Assembly: GCA_911728455.2 (NCBI GenBank)
Contig: OU452222.1
Span: 14,673,201-14,737,200 of the forward strand
Direction: 5' to 3'
Origin: Marthasterias glacialis
Taxonomy: Eukaryota; Echinodermata; Asteroidea; Forcipulatida; Asteriidae
DNA: 64,000 nt
Part shown: positions 15,000 to 26,691 of the stretch, in pieces
Position numbering within the stretch: position 1 is the stretch's first letter
How the letters are laid out: every line of letters begins with the position of its first letter
Made by a program: the position numbers and the translations under genes
Notes under the pieces: model-generated
What the model saw: only the letters and a program-made list of their open reading frames with translations
Told to the model about the DNA's origin: nothing
Database searches by the model: none

Positions 15000-17900
15000 A
15001 TATTCCCTCTTGACATGGTAGAGCAAAAACGACTTCGAAATTTTAGTCCAAAACTCCAATATTTCTCAGGGGGTACTGAAAAATTTGTGTTTTCTGACCC
15101 TAAAACTTTCAGCCTAAAAATGGTGTATGTTTCCCGAACTAACGCTTATCCGGACTTGCAAATTAGAGCACTGGTACTGGGGGATATTCCCTCTTGACAT
15201 GGTAGAGCAAAAACGACTTTGACATTTTGGTCCAAAGCTCCAATATTTTTTAGGGGGGTACTAAGAAATATGTGCTTTTTTAACCTAAAACTTTCAGCCC
15301 CAAAACTTGTGGATGTTTCCCCAACTAACGCTCATCCGGACTTGCAAATTAGAGCACTGGTACTGGGGGATATTCCCTCTTGACATGGTAGAGCAAAAAC
15401 GACTTTGACATTTTGGTCCAAAACTCCAATTTTTTTAGGGGGGTACTAAAATATATGTGCTTTTTGACCCTAAAACATTTAGCCCCAAAACTTGTGGATG
15501 TTTCCCGAACTTACACTCATCCGGACGTGCAAATTAGAGCACCGGTACTGGGGGATATTCCCTCTTGACATGGTAGAGCAAAAACGACTTTGAAATTTTG
15601 GTCAAAAATTCATATTTTATTGAGGGGGGTACTGTAAAATTTGTGCTTTTCGACCCTTAAACTTTCAGCCCCAAAACTGTTGAATTTTTCTCGAACTAAC
15701 GCTCATCCGGACTTGCAAATAAGAGCTCTGGTACTGGGGGAATATTCCCTCTTGACATGGTAGAGCAAAAACGACTTTGACATTTTGGTCCAAAGCTCCA
15801 ATATTTTTTTGGGGGGTACTAAAAAATATGTGCTTTTTGACCCTAAAACTTTCAGCCCCAAAACTTGTGGATGTTTCCCGAACTAACGCTCATCCGGACT
15901 TGCAAATTAGAGCACTGGTACTGGGAGATATTCCCTCTTGACATGGTAGAGCAAAAACGACTTTGACATTTTGGTCCAAAACTCCCATTTTTTTTAGGTG
16001 GGTACAAAAAAATATGTGCTTTTTGACCCTAAAACTTTCAGCCCCAAAACTGGTGGATGTTTCCCGAACTAACGCTCATCCGGACTTGCAAATTAGAGCA
16101 CTGGTACTAGGGGATATTCCCTCTTGACATGGTAGAGCAAAAACGACTTTGAAATTTTAGTCCAAAACTCCAATATTTCTCAGGGGGGTACTGTAAAATT
16201 TGTGTTTTTTGACCCTAAAACTTTCAGCCTAAAAATGGTGTATGTTTCCCGAACTAACGCTTATCCGGACTTGCAAATTAGAGCACTAGTACTGGGGGAT
16301 ATTCCCTCTTGACATGGTAGAGCAAAAACGACTTTAACATTTTGGTCCAAAGTTCCAATATTTTTTAGGGGGGTACTAAAAAATGTGCTTTTTTAACCTA
16401 AAACTTTCAGCCCCAAAACTTGTGGATGTTTCCCGAACTTACACTCATCCGGACTTGCAAATTAGAGCACTGGTACTAGGGGATATTCCCTCTTGACATG
16501 GTAGAGCAAAAACGACTTTGAAAATTTAGTCCAAAACTCCAATATTTCTCAGGGGGGTACTGAAAAATTTGTGTTTTTTGACCCTAAAACTTTCAGCCTA
16601 AAAATGGTGTATGTTTCCCAAACTAACGCTTATCTGGACTTGCAAATTAAAGCTCTGATACTAGGGGATATTCCCTCTTGACATGGTAGAGCAAAAACGA
16701 CTTCGAAATTTTAGTCCAAAACTCCAATATTTCTCAGGGGGTACTGAAAAATTTGTGTTTTCTGACCCTAAAACTTTCAGCCTAAAAATGGTGTATGTTA
16801 CCCGAACTAACGCTTATCCGGACTTGCAAATTAGAGCACTGGTACTGGGGGATATTCCCTCTTGACATGGTAGAGCAAAAACGACTTTGACATTTTGGTC
16901 CAAAGCTCCAATATTTTTTAGGGGGGTACTAAAAAATATGTGCTTTTTTAACCTAAAACTTTCAGCCCCAAAACTTGTGGATGTTTCCCCAACTAACGCT
17001 CATCCGGACTTGCAAACACTGGTACTGGGGGATATTCCCTCTTGACATGGTAGAGCAAAAACGACTTTGACATTTTGGTCCAAAACTCCAATTTTTTTAG
17101 GGGGGTACTAAAATATATGTGCTTTTTGACCCCTAAAACATTTAGCCCCAAAACTTGTGGATGTTTCCCGAACTTACACTCATCCGGACATGCAAATTAG
17201 AGCACCGGTACTGGGGGATATTCCCTCTTGACATGGTAGAGCAAAAACGACTTTGAAATTTTGGTCAAAAATTCATATTTATTGAGGGGGGTACTGTAAA
17301 ATTTGTGCTTTTCGACCCTTAAACTTTCAGCCCCAAAACTGGTGGACGTTTCCCGAACTAACGCTCATCCGGACTTGCAAATAAGAGCTCTGGTACTGGG
17401 GGAATATTCCCTCTTGACATGGTAGAGCAAAAACGACTTTGACATTTTGGTCCAAAGCTCCAATATTTTTTTGGGGGGTACTAAAAAATATGTGCTTTTT
17501 GACCCTAAAACTTTCAGCCCCAAAACTTGTGGATGTTTCCCGAACTAACGCTCATCCGGACTTGCAAATTAGAGCACTGGTACTGGGAGATATTCCCTCT
17601 TGACATGGTAGAGCAAAAACGACTTTGACATTTTGGTTCAAAACTCCCATTTTTTTTAGGTGGGTACAAAAAAATATGTGCTTTTTGACCCTAAAACTTT
17701 CAGCCCCAAAACTGGTGGATGTTTCCCGAACTAACGCTCATCCGGACTTGCAAATTAGAGCACTGGTACTAGGGGATATTCCCTCTTGACATGGTAGAGC
17801 AAAAACGACTTTGAAATTTTAGTCCAAAACTCCAATATTTCTCAGGGGGGTACTGAAAAATTTGTGTTTTTTGACCCTAAAACTTTCAGCCTAAAAATGG

Positions 17901-18640
17901 TGTATGTTTCCCGAACTAACGCTTATCCGGACTTGCAAATTAGAGCACTAGTACTGGGGGATATTCCCTCTTGACATGGTAGAGCAAAAACGACTTTAAC
18001 ATTTTGGTCCAAAGTTCCAATATTTTTTAGGGGGGTACTAAAAAATATGTGCTTTTTTAACCTAAAACTTTCAGCCCCAAAACTTGTGGATGTTTCCCCA
18101 ACTAACGCTCATCCGGACTTGCAAACACTGGTACTGGGGGATATTCCCTCTTGACATGGTAGAGCAAAAACGACTTTGACATTTTGGTCCAAAACTCCAA
18201 TTTTTTTAGGGGGGTACTAAAATATATGTGCTTTTTGACCCTAAAACATTTAGCCCCAAAACTTGTGGATGTTTCCCGAACTTACACTCATCCGGACATG
18301 CAAATTAGAGCACCGGTACTGGGGGATATTCCCTCTTGACATGGTAGAGCAAAAACGACTTTGAAATTTTGGTCAAAAATTCATATTTATTGAGGGGGGT
18401 ACTGTAAAATTTGTGCTTTTCGACCCTTAAACTTTCAGCCCCAAAACTGGTGGACGTTTCCCGAACTAACGCTCATCCGGACTTGCAAATAAGAGCTCTG
18501 GTACTGGGGGAATATTCCCTCTTGACATGGTAAAGCAAAAACGACTTTGACATTTTGGTCCAAAGCTCCAATATTTTTTTGGGGGGTACTAAAAAATATG
18601 TGCTTTTTGACCCTAAAACTTTCAGCCCCAAAACTTGTGG
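15000..18640. repeat. Shorter higher-order duplications in satellite A
   Basis: Distinct monomer strings repeat on a smaller scale near the right end of the array. A monomer with CTTCGAAATT and TTTTCTGACC occurs at about 15015 and 16683, an offset of 1,668 bp or about nine monomers. A monomer with an internal deletion (GCAAACACTGG) occurs at 17012 and 18121, about six monomers apart. These are independent of the 3.7-kb duplication and show repeated local amplification. Confidence 0.75.
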
Positions 18641-20499
18641 ATGTTTCCCGAACTAACGCTCATCCGGACTTGCAAATTAGAGCACTGGTACTGGGGGATA
18701 TTCCCTCTTGATATGGTAGAGCAAAAACGACTTTGAAATTTTGGTCAAAAATTCATATTTATTGAGGGGGGTACTGTAAAATTTGTGCTTTTCGACCCTT
18801 AAACTTTCAGCCCCAAAACTGGTGGACGTTTCCCGAACTAACGCTCATCCGGACTTGCAAATAAGAGCTCTGGTACTGGGGGAATATTCCCTCTTGACAT
18901 GGTAGAGCAAAAACGACTTTGACATTTTGGTCCAAAGCTCCAATATTTTTTAGGTGGGTACAAAAAAATATGTGCTTTTTGACCCTAAAACTTTCAGCCC
19001 CAAAACTGGTGGATGTTTCCCGAACTAACGCTCATCCGGACTTGCAAATTAGAGCACTGGTACTAGGGGATATTCCCTCTTGACATGGTAGAGCAAAAAC
19101 GACTTTGAAATTTTAGTCCAAAACTCCAATATTTCTCAGGGGGGTACTGTAAAATTTGTGTTTTTTTACCCTAAAACTTTCAGCCTAAAAATGGTGTATG
19201 TTTCCCGAACTAACGCTTATCCGGACTTGCAAATTAGAGCACTAGTACTGGGGGATATTCCCTCTTGACATGGTAGAGCAAAAACGACTTTAACATTTTG
19301 GTCCAAAGTTCCAATATTTTTTAGGGGGGTACTAAAAAATATGTGCTTTTTTAACCTAAAACTTTCAGCCCCAAAACTTGTGGATGTTTCCCGAACTTAC
19401 ACTCATCCGGACTTGCAAATTAGAGCACTGGTACTGGGGGATATTCCCTCTTGACATGGTAGAGCAAAAACGACTTTGAAATTTTAGTCCAAAACTCCAA
19501 TATTTCTCAGGGGGGTACTGAAAAATTTGTGTTTTTTGACCCTAAAACTTTCAGCCTAAAAATGGTGGATATTTCCCGAACTAACGCTCATCCGGACTTG
19601 CAAATTAGAGCACTGGTACCGGGGGATATTCCCTCTTGACATGGTAGAGCAAAAACGACTTCGAAATTTTAGTCCAAAACTCCAATATTTCTCAGGGGGG
19701 TACTGAAAAATTTTTGTTTTTTGACCCTAAAACTTTCAGCCTAAAAATGGTGTATGTTTCCCGAACTAACGCTTATCCGGACTTGCAAATTAGAGCACTG
19801 GTACTGGGGGATATTCCCTCTTGATATGGTAGAGCAAAAACGACTTTGAAATTTTGGTCAAAAATTCATATTTATTGAGGGGGGTACTGTAAAATTTGTG
19901 CTTTTCGACCCTTAAACTTTCAGCCCCAAAACTGGTGGACGTTTCCCGAACTAACGCTCATCCGGACTTGCAAATAAGAGCTCTGGTACTGGGGGAATAT
20001 TCCCTCTTGACATGGTAGAGCAAAAACGACTTTGACATTTTGGTCCAAAGCTCCAATATTTTTTAGGGGGGTACTAAAAAATATGTGCTTTTTGACCCTA
20101 AAACTTTCAGCCCCAAAACTTGTGGATGTTTCCCGAACTAACGCTCATCCGGACTTGCAAATAAGAGCACTGGTACTGGGGGATATTCCCTCTTGACATG
20201 GTAGAGCAAAAACGACTTTGACATTTTGGTCCAAAACTCCTACTTTTTTTCTGGGTTATTGTAAAAGTTGTGTTTTTTGCGCCATAAAGTTTCAGCTGAA
20301 AAAATTGTGACTATTTTCCAAACTTACATTTTTCTGGCCTTGTAAATTAGAGCACTGGTACTGGGGGATATTCCCTCTTGACTGGGTAGAACTAAAACGA
20401 CTTTGAAATTTTGGTTCAAAACTGAAATTTGTTTTTTTTTTGGGGGGGGGGGAAGGGGTGGGTCACAGATAATTTTTGTTTTTTAGCTCCTAACTCCAG

Positions 20500-22110
20500 A
20501 AATAAAGATTCTACCTGCAGTTACATGGAGCTCTAGTAACCTTGCATCCAAAAATCAAATTCTTCAACCTTGGAACGACAAGGTAGCAGTAATGCTCCAT
20601 ATGCCCTTCAAATACATGTTCAATGGGAGTGTTGTACACAGAGCTAACAGAGAGTAAATAGAATGAAAATATCTTCCCAATGTTGTAAGGATCAAGACAA
20701 GTGTGACACTGTTGGTAAGAGCTTCTCAACGGCTCTTTGACAATGTATAGTATAGGGTTCAAGGAGAAACAGTGGGAAAGCCAGGGGCCAGGGAAAGTGG
20801 ACACCTAAGAACTCCTAATTTTGACGGGGCTGTGTGTCCATGAACAATGGCCCAGACAGGATTCTGAATTGAAACAAAAAAAAAGACTGGCCCCATAAAA
20901 AGTCAGCAGCCTCCCGATCCATAACTTCACAAATAATGGTTCTAAAAAAAGTTGTTTTTACCTGCTGTTAGTTCCAGAAGCCTTGCATCCACAAATCAAA
21001 TACCTCTGTCATCTTCAACCTGGGAACGACGGGTTAGCAGTGATGCTCTGAATGCCCATCAAACACATGTTCAATGGGATTGTTGTACACAGAGCTGTCA
21101 GAGAGTGAAAACAAGACTTTAAGAATGGCAATATCTTCTCTAATGTTGTAAGGATCTGGACAAATGTGACACTGTTGGAAAGTCCTACCCAAGGGCTCTC
21201 TGGCAATGTGTAGTATAGGATTGAGGGATAAACAGGGAGAATACCGTGGGCCAGAAAGGGAAGACATCCACATTGGCTGCGAACAATGGCCTAGACAGAA
21301 TAAAAAAAAAATATAAAAAAACAACCCCTAAAAGAAGTTGGCAGCCTCCTGATCCATAATTCCACAATTATTGATTGTAAAAAAATTGTTTTTACCCGCA
21401 GTTAGTTCCAGGAGTCTTGCATCAGGAAATCAAGCTTTCTCTGCCATCCAGCAGCATCTTCTGCCCTGAAATGAAGAGTAAGCGATGATGTTCTGAATGC
21501 CTTTCAAATGTATGTTCAAAGGGATTTTCATTCAAAGAGCTGTCAGAGAGTGAAAACAAGAGTTAACAACAGCCATATCTACACTAATCTTGGAAAGATC
21601 TGGACAAGTTTGACGCTGTTGGAAAGTCCTTAGTACTCAAGTGCTCTCTGGCACTGTGCAATATATAGGTTTGTGGGATAAACAGAGAGGATATCAGGGG
21701 CCTGAGAAGGAGGCCACACTCAGGACTACCAATAAATTTGGGGTTGTGTGTGTATGTGAACAATGGCCCAGCAAGGGTGCTGAACAGAAAAGGAAAAAAT
21801 ATGATCCCCCTAATTCGGCAGCCTCCCGGTTCATAACTCCAGAAACAATGGAGCCAGAAAGAAGTAAACAATAGTCCTGCATCCGAAAATAAAACTTTCT
21901 CAGCCATCCAGCGATATCCAACACGGAAATGACAACTAAGTGCGAATGCTCTAAATGCCCTTCAAATGCTTGTTCAATGGGATTTTTGTACACAGAGCTG
22001 TCAGAGAGTGAAAACAAGAGTTTAGAACTGCCATATCTACCGTAACATGTAACGATCTGGACAAGTGTGATACTGTTGGAATCCCTAAACAAGGGCTTTA
22101 TAACAGCATT
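20500..22110. repeat. Four diverged copies of a ~450-bp tandem repeat
   Basis: Blocks beginning near 20511, 20959, 21398 and 21870 share an ordered set of words: TTGCATCC (or TCCTGCATCC), CATGTTCAATGGGA, TTGTACACAGAGCT, AGAGAGTGAAAACAAGA, GTGTGACACTGTTGG and CTCTGGCAATGTG. Copies are clearly diverged, with period about 430-460 bp. The overlapping open frames of about 60-130 codons on the minus strand follow the repeat and show no recognisable domain, so I do not call genes. The unit directly abuts the decayed edge of satellite A. Confidence 0.75.
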
Positions 22111-22662
22111 TCATGTAGGAAAACATTTAAACTACGGCATTATGCAGCAGCTGACAAGAAACTGTTGGTTTGGGTGAGGTTTGGCCAAGGCAAAAGAATA
22201 AATGAGAAATGCACTGAAGTTTGCTTATCACCATGATGTTGTGAAGTTTCAAATTCAAGATGATTATTATGAGTTGTTAGACCATACTAGACCCAGTAAC
22301 TGGGGTGCTGTACTCCTTTTTTGAGATTTTGGCATTATCGGTCGTACCAGCGCCCCAGTCCGTAATATATGTGGGCAATCTGACGAAGCCAATTTTTAAC
22401 TAATTTGAAAAAAAATAGTCATAATTACGACAAAAACTCAACAGAATTGCTGAAAATCGCCTACTGGCTTCTTGAGATATCAAAGATGAAATAAAATGCA
22501 TTTAATTATACTCAAGATCCTCTCTGTCCTCCAAATCGATGATTTCTTTTAGGCCAACTAAAAATGCAGTCGTTACGATCTGCGTTTTACTACTACATGA
22601 CATCAAGTACCGTTTTCTAAAAAGAATCGCATGTTCGACGATGCCCTGACTTGCATCACAGT

Positions 22663-22942
22663 TCTGTACAGAGCAAAGATTATAGAGCGCCGTAGGCGTA
22701 AGATTAGGAACTCTGGCTGAAATGTAAAGTCTCACTGGACGCCATTTTGGCAAGTGACTCTCTTTTGATACAACACTGATACGTGCGGATCAGTGTAGAC
22801 AAGGACAATTGCTATCAATGGGAAACACAGGCATTCACTTGCCGAAATGGCGCCCATTCTTATTTCACTTTGCAACAGTAGATAAAGGCCCAAATCCCCA
22901 TCTTGCGCCTACGGTGCTCTATAATCTTTGGTACAGAGTAAA
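22663..22942. repeat. Imperfect fold-back element (inverted repeat)
   Basis: The left arm (about 22663-22756) and right arm (about 22834-22942) are imperfect reverse complements separated by about 80 bp. Matching blocks include AAAGATTATAGAGC, CCGTAGGCG and a CGCCATTTTGGCAAGTGA-like stretch beside the loop. No coding capacity is seen. The shape fits a fold-back or MITE-type remnant; no target-site duplication was identified. Confidence 0.6.
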
Positions 22943-23750
22943 GTGCATGCGTTAGCAGTTAGTTTGGTGCACAAGTTTTCGCTGTCTTTAGCTCCCCTCC
23001 GGACCGAGCAACCACTCTATAATTCCTCCTCCGTCAGCCCAGCACACACGAGTTACTACTTAGTTACTATAACAACATAAAAAATAATATTTACCCATTT
23101 TCCTTGTGCTTAATAATAAGTAATTTCAACTGCAACCTTGGCCGCAATCCGGGCACTTGTAAAAATGGATGTAAGGTGTCTAGAGCGCCCTCTGTAGTGG
23201 GAATCGGGACACCTTAATCTTCTCAGACAATTTAAATAAAGCCCAGGTCAAAAATGGTAAAGAGGAAAAACATAAATGTTCACAGATTTACATATACGTT
23301 ACATGGTATAAAGATAATGATGGAAGAAAAGTTTCCTTCACAAAGTTCAGCATAAAGTGTTATCATTCTTATTTAATAAATTAAATAAGTTCCAAAATCA
23401 GTTTTCGTCTCAGTGAGACGAAAACTCTGCCAGTAGGAATGCGTACAAAAGTGTTGTATGCATTTTTACCGTTTTCTCGCACATGAAACAACGAAATGAG
23501 CTGACAATCTCACAGGTTGGTTTTATCTTGATTTCTGAGCCGAGGCCTTAATAATCAAATAATTTTTTAAAATAATTTTTATAAGTTCCGAGATTGCCGA
23601 GATTGAACTGAATTAAATTTGAGGGGATTATACCAGTTGAGCATAAGTTCACATTGTCTGTTGTTCAAGAACTTCATACATAATATTTGTCTTTCACAGA
23701 CAACTAACCCCTGCACGCTCCTGTGGCCATTAAACAAACGGATCCACACT
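22943..23750. other. AT-rich stretch without recognisable genes
   Basis: Apart from the 25-nt palindrome I see no repeat unit, exon with splice signals or RNA gene here. The open frame at 23619-23855 has no domain character and overlaps the following tandem repeats. Confidence 0.5.
23401..23425. repeat. 25-nt perfect palindrome
   Basis: Two perfect 12-base arms around one central base (GTTTTCGTCTCA, G, TGAGACGAAAAC). It lies in otherwise featureless AT-rich DNA. It may be the remaining tip of an inverted-repeat transposon; nothing else supports a function. Confidence 0.6.
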
Positions 23751-23754
23751 GTCG

Positions 23755-24236
23755 CACAGTCAGCAACTGCACCGGTAAAATTGCGTGTAAAACTGTCTTT
23801 GTCTGCTCACAAACTCTTCAAACATGGTATCAATAGACTCAGAAAGGTTCAATGAATCCCCAGAAACCCCCCAAAAGGCCCAAAAAAATAAAGAAATAAT
23901 GTTTCCACTGCATAACATTCTACTGAGTAGCATGCCGTAAAACAAACGATGTTACATGATCGTGCAGTTAGCGACTGTAGCGGTAAAATTGCGTGTAGAA
24001 CTGCCTTTGTCTGCTCACAAACTCTTCTAACATGGTATCAATAGACTCAAAAAGGTTCAATGAATCCCCAGAAACCCCCAAAAAGGCAAAATAATAATAT
24101 TAATAATAATGTTTCCACTGCTTACCAGTCTACTGAGAAACAAAATAATGTTTGCACGGCTTACCAATACCAGTCAACTGAGAAACAAAATAATGTTTGC
24201 ACTGCTTACCAGTGTACTGAGAAACAAGGTATCTGA
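23755..24236. repeat. ~200-bp duplication followed by ~47-bp tandem repeats
   Basis: A block with GGTAAAATTGCGTGTA, CTGCTCACAAACTCTTC, ACATGGTATCAATAGACTC and GGTTCAATGAATCCCC occurs at about 23774 and again at about 23980. It is followed at 24090-24235 by about three copies of a 45-49-bp unit (AATAATGTTTCCACTGCTTACCAG..ACTGAGAAACA in form). This is local tandem duplication in non-coding DNA. Confidence 0.8.
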
Positions 24237-24239
24237 TTG

Positions 24240-25790
24240 TCTTGGCCTACCCTAAAACCACAGCTGGACTTCCTACAATAAACAGCTGGTGATCTTATCT
24301 CAACTCTGGCAGGATGATTGATGAAGGTTATTGCCTGCTCGTAAAAGCGGCTAAGATCTTAGCACTTGGGGTGTATCAAATGACAATGGTTTCCTGAGGG
24401 CCTTCGAAGTTAACGGGGAATGTAGGTCCAAAACTCACCCCCAGCTAATTTTGCTGGTTATAGCATTTTCCGGCTATGTTCCATTGAGGAACTTGTGAAA
24501 TTTCAAGTTTTTTTACTGTACCGTTAATGAGTAACCGCAATTAGTACACATTTGTGCAGTAAGCCACTGCGCCACGGGAGCGTGCAGGGTTTTAATGCTG
24601 GTCATACAAAAGGTACCTCTTCACTGGACAAGTTTGTATTACAGACGACCAAGTCATAAATCTGAATTTCCACAGAATATTCGTAGTCCTGATAATGCTT
24701 AAAGTGTGATCAACTATTATTAAAATTAATACATTTCTTTGACATGGGGTGTGATATTATAAGGGCTACTGGCAACATGTCATATTTACCTCAAAAATAT
24801 CAGTATTTCTCATCAGAAGCTATTCCTGGGTCAAATAAAAGGAAATGTCATCGGTAGTATTTAAGAGCATATAATCACACCATGATAATAGACCCCAAAT
24901 TTGATAAAGATGATTTGATTATTTTTCCTTCTTTCAAGAGTGTTCGCCTTGTTTTCAGGTTGAATTTTTAGCTTCAAAAGTAACCAGGCATCCTCACATA
25001 TGACATATTGTACATATTATACATATTATTGCCATCTTTCTTTGCTGAAAACAGAAACAGTAATTTTTCGGCTATTTATTAATTCCCCCCAAATGCAACT
25101 AACATATTTGGGTCATGTCTATTGCATAGTTTATAGTAAAAATAACACACCAATTGGAGTTTGGTCTGTAAAATTAGTGTTATATTTCCACCATATATTG
25201 AAATAATATTTCCCTAAATGCAGCTTCAAACGATTCTCAGACAGCTCACAGATAAACAATCAATGAAACATTGTTGTGATTTTTTGGCAGAGTTAAACCA
25301 CTGCATTTAATTCAACTCCTATTCCCAAATCCAACATGTGCAAAAGGCACTATAAAAGCATTAACTTGTATAAATGGTGTTGTTAATTAACAACAAAACA
25401 CAGGGCATGATTGGTTAAGAGTCATCGCTTTAATATTTCGGTGGCAGGTTGAAATGATGGCATTTCCACCTTTTGGCAACCCCTGCAGTTGTAGTTTATC
25501 AGGAGCTTAAAAGGAACTGTATCCTCAGCACTAGAGAAGTAGATCAAAGAGAATTTTTTTTTATTCAATATTCAGAACGATCAACGATCACAACGATAAG
25601 TATTTGCATTTTAGTTAATGTGTTATTTACGCCATGGACCATGCATACAAGGCCCAAATGGAAATCTGCTGAAACTGCAAGGTAACATTTTTTCCCACTA
25701 TCGACAATGTCCCTAAATACAATGACAGAGTATTTAGGCACCACAATTGTACTCAATTACATCTTTTGATCAATTACTCTGTACTAGACC
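24240..25790. other. AT-rich intergenic or intronic DNA
   Basis: I read no convincing gene, RNA or repeat family here. Open frames at 25000-25206 and 25473-25685 are short, lack domain features and have no flanking splice or promoter support. Confidence 0.45.
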
Positions 25791-25878
25791 CTTTGCACTG
25801 ACGTCACACTTGGCTACTGTCTGACCATCTTGTAAGTCCAACTAATCATACAGATATAGTGCGCATGTAAAAGCGTTT

Positions 25879-26094
25879 ATGTTGCGTAAAAAGCTCGTAA
25901 GGGGAAAAAACTCCAAAAGTAGTGCAAGCCAGATTTTTTGTAGTGTGATGTTAGGTGTTTTAATTGGGTCAATAATTGTGTATCTTTCCTTTGACAATTT
26001 CAAACTGCATGTATTCCTTCCCTTCTATAATGCCAAAGGTCAACAACAACCCCCCTTCGAATTTACATATCGTCCTGTCCTTGCAACAAAGTAG
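25879..26094 (+). CDS. Candidate first coding exon of a type II membrane protein
   Basis: A 71-codon frame starts with a basic N-terminus (MLRKKLVRGKNSK), followed by one strong hydrophobic segment at about residues 20-37 (CSVMLGVLIGSIIVYLSF) and a polar stem. That is the layout of Golgi-type type II membrane proteins such as many glycosyltransferases. A TGACGTCA element lies about 80 nt upstream (near 25799). The frame stops at 26092-26094, but GT dinucleotides at the AAAGGTCAAC and CAAAGTAGTG positions could be donors, so it may be a first exon. The enzyme family is not recognised and no downstream exon was found before satellite B. It could be a chance frame. Confidence 0.3.
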   Translation: MLRKKLVRGKNSKSSASQIFCSVMLGVLIGSIIVYLSFDNFKLHVFLPFYNAKGQQQPPFEFTYRPVLATK

Positions 26095-26691
26095 TGACTC
26101 GATTCTGCAACAAAGTCGTATCTCGGCGTCCATTGACTTTGTGTGTACATCCGAGTAATTTTAAGCAGTATATACAGCATTTTGACATTTTATAACTAAG
26201 TGTTTATTGTAAATGCTAAATTGGTTTGATACACTAGGTTGAGTAAGTAGCAAGACCAATTATGATCCAAGACTTTCCTGGGGCCGGGGATCACGTATGT
26301 GCACACACATTATGTCCGTGGGTTTGTGAGTGACAGTGATGGCGCCCTCTGTTTTTGACAATTCAACACATTGCACATTGGCGCATCACACGGAATAGGG
26401 AGGAAAAAGTGCAACGGGCTCATGAATATTTTGTATGCCCTCAAAATATTTAATACTATAGAGATTTGAGAGCCAAAACAGGGTGTTGAGTTGTTAAGAC
26501 AATGAACAATTGTGACCTGCGGGTTTTTGACTTCTAACTCTGAGTATTTTGGATGACCTAGGTCCTGCAAAGAAAGATCCTATTTGACAAGAAGTGTAGA
26601 GACATTTTGTAGAATGATGCGCGGACTTCACAAAAAGTGCGGGGGTGTTTTATTTGGATGGCAAAAAATAGACAGGCGCTGGGACAATGGA
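26095..26691. other. Non-coding DNA next to satellite B
   Basis: No supported gene. A short stretch at 26338-26352 (GGCGCCCTCTG) resembles a word common in dispersed invertebrate repeats and seen elsewhere in this window (23188, 46455), but no complete element is visible. Confidence 0.4.

Larger units (their letters stand above)
1..20440. repeat. Satellite A: ~186-bp tandem array
   Basis: About 109 head-to-tail copies of a roughly 186-bp monomer run from base 1, so the array continues off the left edge. Each monomer carries recognisable blocks: GACATGGTAGAGCAAAAACG, a variable T-rich block before AGGGGGGTACT, CTTTCAGCC, and GGGGATATTCCCTC. At least four monomer subtypes differ in the T-rich block (CCCACTTTTTTT, CCAATATTTCTC, CATATTTATTG, CCCATTTTTTTT) and are interleaved. 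The last monomers (20220-20440) are strongly diverged, as expected at an array edge. Short open frames of 60-70 codons recur in the monomers on both strands, but they only mirror the repeat period and are not called as genes. Confidence 0.97.

Noticed and set aside
682..16865. Open frames of 60-73 codons in satellite A
   Set aside because: They appear on both strands wherever monomer indels happen to keep a frame open. They have no domain features and are period-linked.
20511..22092. Minus-strand frames with C-rich hydrophobic peptides
   Set aside because: They overlap in several frames, track the diverged 450-bp repeat and contain no conserved frame between copies.
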